Made by a program: the position numbers and the translations under genes
Assembly: GCA_025201375.1 (NCBI GenBank)
Contig: JAIWZP010000042.1
Location: forward strand, 124,001-188,000
DNA: 64,000 bases
Reading direction: 5' to 3'
DNA from: Gongronella butleri
Taxonomy: Eukaryota; Mucoromycota; Mucoromycetes; Mucorales; Cunninghamellaceae
Notes under the pieces: generated by a model
Databases searched by the model: none
Told to the model about the DNA's origin: nothing
Seen by the model: only the letters and a program-made list of their open reading frames with translations
In this document: one piece after another, positions 61,761 to 64,000 of the stretch
Layout: each line of letters starts with the position of its first letter
Position numbering within the stretch: position 1 is the stretch's first letter

Positions 61761-62519
61761 CTACTCGCTAAAGATGATGCGGCTGTCAATGCCAGAGGCA
61801 TCCAAGAATTGCATCATTTCATCGGGGTGGATGTGCAGCTTCCATTGCAAAAAGCGCAGCAGAGCTAGCTCCATGCCCGTAATTTCTTTGATGGACCACA
61901 CGTCGCCCGTGGCTCGGACGACTTGCTTGGTCGACAAGCAGTGGTCCTCACTGAATTTGCTGGCGACAAGAAGACTGGCCACAAAAATGCGGTGTGCGGC
62001 CTCAGGTTCAGCGTGATATCCTAAATTCATGCAAAAGTGAGTCTTTTTGTCCCCCTTTATTTGCCTATTTGCGGCCCAAAAAATCGAGACTTTACCTTGA
62101 GGTAAGGACTTTCGCAATCGCTGGACGTAAATCAATGCCATGATCAGGTGCACCGGCTTGACGTTGCACTTTTCGGTGATCAGCTGGATAAAAGGGATGA
62201 GGTCGGGCAAGTGTGATTGACGAGGTCGGATGCGATCGACGCAGCTGCTGTTCGTGCTGTCGCATTTGTTTGTTGACAAGGGCTGGTTGACGGTGGAATA
62301 CGTCTTTTGCGGCATACTCGGGTATAAAATCGCATCAAAGCACGAAGACGTCATATCTAACCCAAAAAAAAAAAAAAAGGTGAGCCAGGGGGCCTAGGGA
62401 GACGACGGACGAGGTCGGACTACCGCGGAAGCAGGCAGTTGACAGGGACGGAGGCGTCTTTTACCAATGAAACCGGGCGGAATATGCTGTAAACATGAGG
62501 ACGTGGGCGCGAGTAGCAT
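61761..62519 (-). CDS. Small cyclin-box protein, PCL-like (Pho85-type cyclin)
   Basis: Three exons (62519-62465, 62356-62096, 62020-61761) encode 191 residues, essentially a single cyclin box. Landmarks are LIPFIQLITEKC, VKPVHLIMALIYVQRLR, RIFVASLLVASKFSEDHCLS and KEITGMELALLRFLQWKLHI. The pattern ALIYVQRL...ASLLVASKF...EITGME..FL resembles fungal Pcl1/Pcl2-type cyclins, which partner Pho85-like kinases. There is no destruction box and no room for a second cyclin fold. The first exon (MLLAPTSSCLQHIPPGFI) is inferred from a donor and acceptor that keep frame; translation could instead begin at the Met at 62354. Intron 2 is 75 bp, a multiple of three, and has no in-frame stop. Confidence 0.85.
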
Positions 62520-63144
62520 AGTGGTTGGGGGAAAGGTCGATCCCAAAAAGAAAAAGAAGAGAGAAAAAGAGAGGAGAGAGAAAAAAGAAATTGCAACTTT
62601 AGCCAGGTGTTTTATGTAGCATTGTTGCTCTCATGCCCCTTTTTTTCTTTCGATTCCCCAATCTTGTCCGCTGACCTGACGGCCACGCCAACGTCATTCG
62701 TCTAGTTTTACAAATCTTAATCGAGAAAGAAGGTTTGGGCCTGAACCGACCGCCTTTTTCCAACCCCGGATGAACCCTTTGCCTTTTTGGCGGTTCCCAT
62801 TGGTGCACTTTGGGATCATCCACTTTTGGATATTAATACATGGCGATTTTAATTGCAAAAAAGAGAAATGACGTGCAAGAAAAAAAAAATGAAGGGATGG
62901 GGAGAGGGATGCAAATAGAGAGATGGGTGGTGCATGGTGCGTGGTGCGTGTTGTGCTTGAAATTGCAATAAAAAATCTATTCTATATAAGGGATAGCCGT
63001 GAGGAGGGGGGATGTTGTGGCGATGAAGAGGATGAGGTGATGATGGGGGAATCGGATGATACGATAAAAAAAAAAAAAAGATAAGAGGGGAAGGGGGGAC
63101 GCGAAACGCGTACATTTCAAGCTGAAACGACGATGAAACTGGGC
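62520..63144. other. Intergenic region between the cyclin gene and RPO41
   Basis: 625 bp: cyclin promoter side with purine-rich sequence (62545-62590), then the RPO41 3' flank with GGGATGG-like and TGGTGCGTGG-like short repeats near 62890-62960. No gene seen. Confidence 0.5.
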
Positions 63145-64000
63145 TCAATGGAAGAAATAGTCTGATTGCTTGACCTCATTGATGTCGAATTCGCCCTTTT
63201 CTGGCAATGGCGCGAACGTCAATGGCTCCCAACCGTAGTGGTATCGCTTGGCGGCTTGCGTCGCGTCATTTTCATCGTCAAGGCCCGATTCAGCGGCTGT
63301 GTCTGGTTCGACCTCGTCAATCAGGTCATCGTCGTCTTCGTCGTCGTCCATGGAGCCAAACATGGCTTCCTCGGCGGACATGGGTGTGCGTGCGGATGAA
63401 GAGGAAGAGGTCAATGGCGAGGCCGACGCGTCGTCTGCGAAATCGTCAGTTTTCGCATTTTTCGTGGTGCGGCGACCGCGTTTTTTGGCAGCGGATGCTG
63501 ATGCGGGTTCCAATTCATGGGTGGTAGGCACCTGGTAATCCTTGTAGCGCTCCTTGAACTCGTTGATGAGGTTGTCCATGATGGGCTGGTTGTGCAATTC
63601 GATGAATTGATCGCGAATGACCTTGTTCATGGCATCGACGTCAGACGCATGTGTCCAATAACTGTCGTGGACCGAGGCAAAAGTGAGGCCCTGATCGTAG
63701 CAAGCGACAGCGGACATGAGCATGTGGGTGGCGTCGAGCGAGTGGATGAAATTGGGCGGGAACGCGGTACTCTGTTTCATGGCATTGACAGGGCGCGACG
63801 CGTCGGGGTCCTCGATAAAGACCGTTTGCAAAAGCGTTGTCACCTGCTTCTTGCCGTGGCGACGATAAGGCTGCACAATGGGCAGGCCCAGCGGCGTGGT
63901 CCAAATCACAGACGTCATTTGATTGGCTGTAGGATTGCGAGCAGAAAACACACGCGTCACTTTCTTGCGCGCGCCTCTCCTTTTCGCAACAGGATTGCCC
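63145..64000 (-). CDS. RPO41: Mitochondrial DNA-directed RNA polymerase, C-terminal exon; runs off the right edge
   Basis: The last exon (63926-63145) encodes 260 residues of a phage T7-type single-subunit RNA polymerase. Catalytic-domain signatures are [35 protein letters not shown] (which includes the conserved HSLDATHM motif) and [16 protein letters not shown], whose VHDS is the second catalytic Asp motif. The protein ends with [17 protein letters not shown], typical of Rpo41/POLRMT. It transcribes the mitochondrial genome. Between the fingers region and the tail lies an extra acidic, Ser-rich stretch of about 65 residues (bases about 63340-63510). The exon starts after the acceptor CTACAG; the upstream exon is not in the window, as no usable donor is visible before 64000. 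Confidence 0.95.
   Translation of the reverse strand, partial: GNPVAKRRGARKKVTRVFSARNPTANQMTSVIWTTPLGLPIVQPYRRHGKKQVTTLLQTVFIEDPDASRPVNAMKQSTAFPPNFIHSLDATHMLMSAVACYDQGLTFASVHDSYWTHASDVDAMNKVIRDQFIELHNQPIMDNLINEFKERYKDYQVPTTHELEPASASAAKKRGRRTTKNAKTDDFADDASASPLTSSSSSARTPMSAEEAMFGSMDDDEDDDDLIDEVEPDTAAESGLDDENDATQAAKRYHYGWEPLTFAPLPEKGEFDINEVKQSDYFFH

Overview
The window is nuclear DNA of a filamentous fungus. Genes are split by many short GT-AG introns (roughly 50-220 bp), most carrying a long T run just before the acceptor. The products are fungal or opisthokont housekeeping proteins. A PAS-GATA factor of the white-collar type, a Ytp1-like membrane protein, a UreF urease chaperone, a DUF202 protein and a retained minor-spliceosome protein (PDCD7/U11-U12 59K) together suggest an early-diverging fungus, probably Mucoromycota. 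That placement is an inference from gene content. I rebuilt 20 protein-coding gene models (18 complete, one cut at each window edge), one transposase gene and one tRNA gene. Exon coordinates come from reading splice sites and frames by eye; in each complete model the joined exons keep one open frame.

Layout, left to right. 1-888 (-): aspartyl aminopeptidase, cut by the left edge. 889-3704: gene-poor island with a dispersed repeat and a dense TACWGTA motif cluster. 3705-5188 (-): arrestin-like protein. 5766-6949 (+): proteasome alpha-type 6 subunit. 7724-12359 (+): large poly-Gln SP-RING (PIAS/ZMIZ-like) SUMO ligase. 14413-15014 (+): DUF202 membrane protein, convergent with the Prp2/DHX16 spliceosomal helicase at 15187-18953 (-). 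18954-23616: second repeat island, with a decayed tyrosine recombinase. 23617-42636 is the gene-dense core: VPS27/HRS, a small Cys-rich protein, AAR2, PAS-GATA factor, cytosolic prolyl-tRNA synthetase, mitoribosomal mS33, PDCD7, UreF, tRNA-Ala(CGC), a secreted GDSL esterase and a Ytp1-like protein.

42637-54749 is a transposon-rich block. It holds a roughly 4.2-kb imperfect palindrome (foldback element, 43893-48094) whose arms contain nested tandem units. About 760 bp further on lies an apparently intact Mutator-like element (48857-52357) with 185-187 bp terminal inverted repeats and a six-exon, 755-residue transposase. 54750-58571 (-) is a 16-exon SYG1/XPR1-type SPX-EXS phosphate exporter, 61761-62519 (-) a small PCL-like cyclin, and 63145-64000 (-) the C-terminal end of mitochondrial RNA polymerase.

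There is no operon logic. Themes are pre-mRNA splicing (Prp2, AAR2, PDCD7), protein turnover and trafficking (proteasome, arrestin, ESCRT-0, SUMO ligase), mitochondrial gene expression (mS33, RPO41) and possible phosphate signalling (SPX-EXS exporter beside a Pho85-type cyclin). The less ordinary content is in the gene-poor islands: two repeat families, the palindrome, the Mutator element, the recombinase relic and the TACWGTA-rich tracts.
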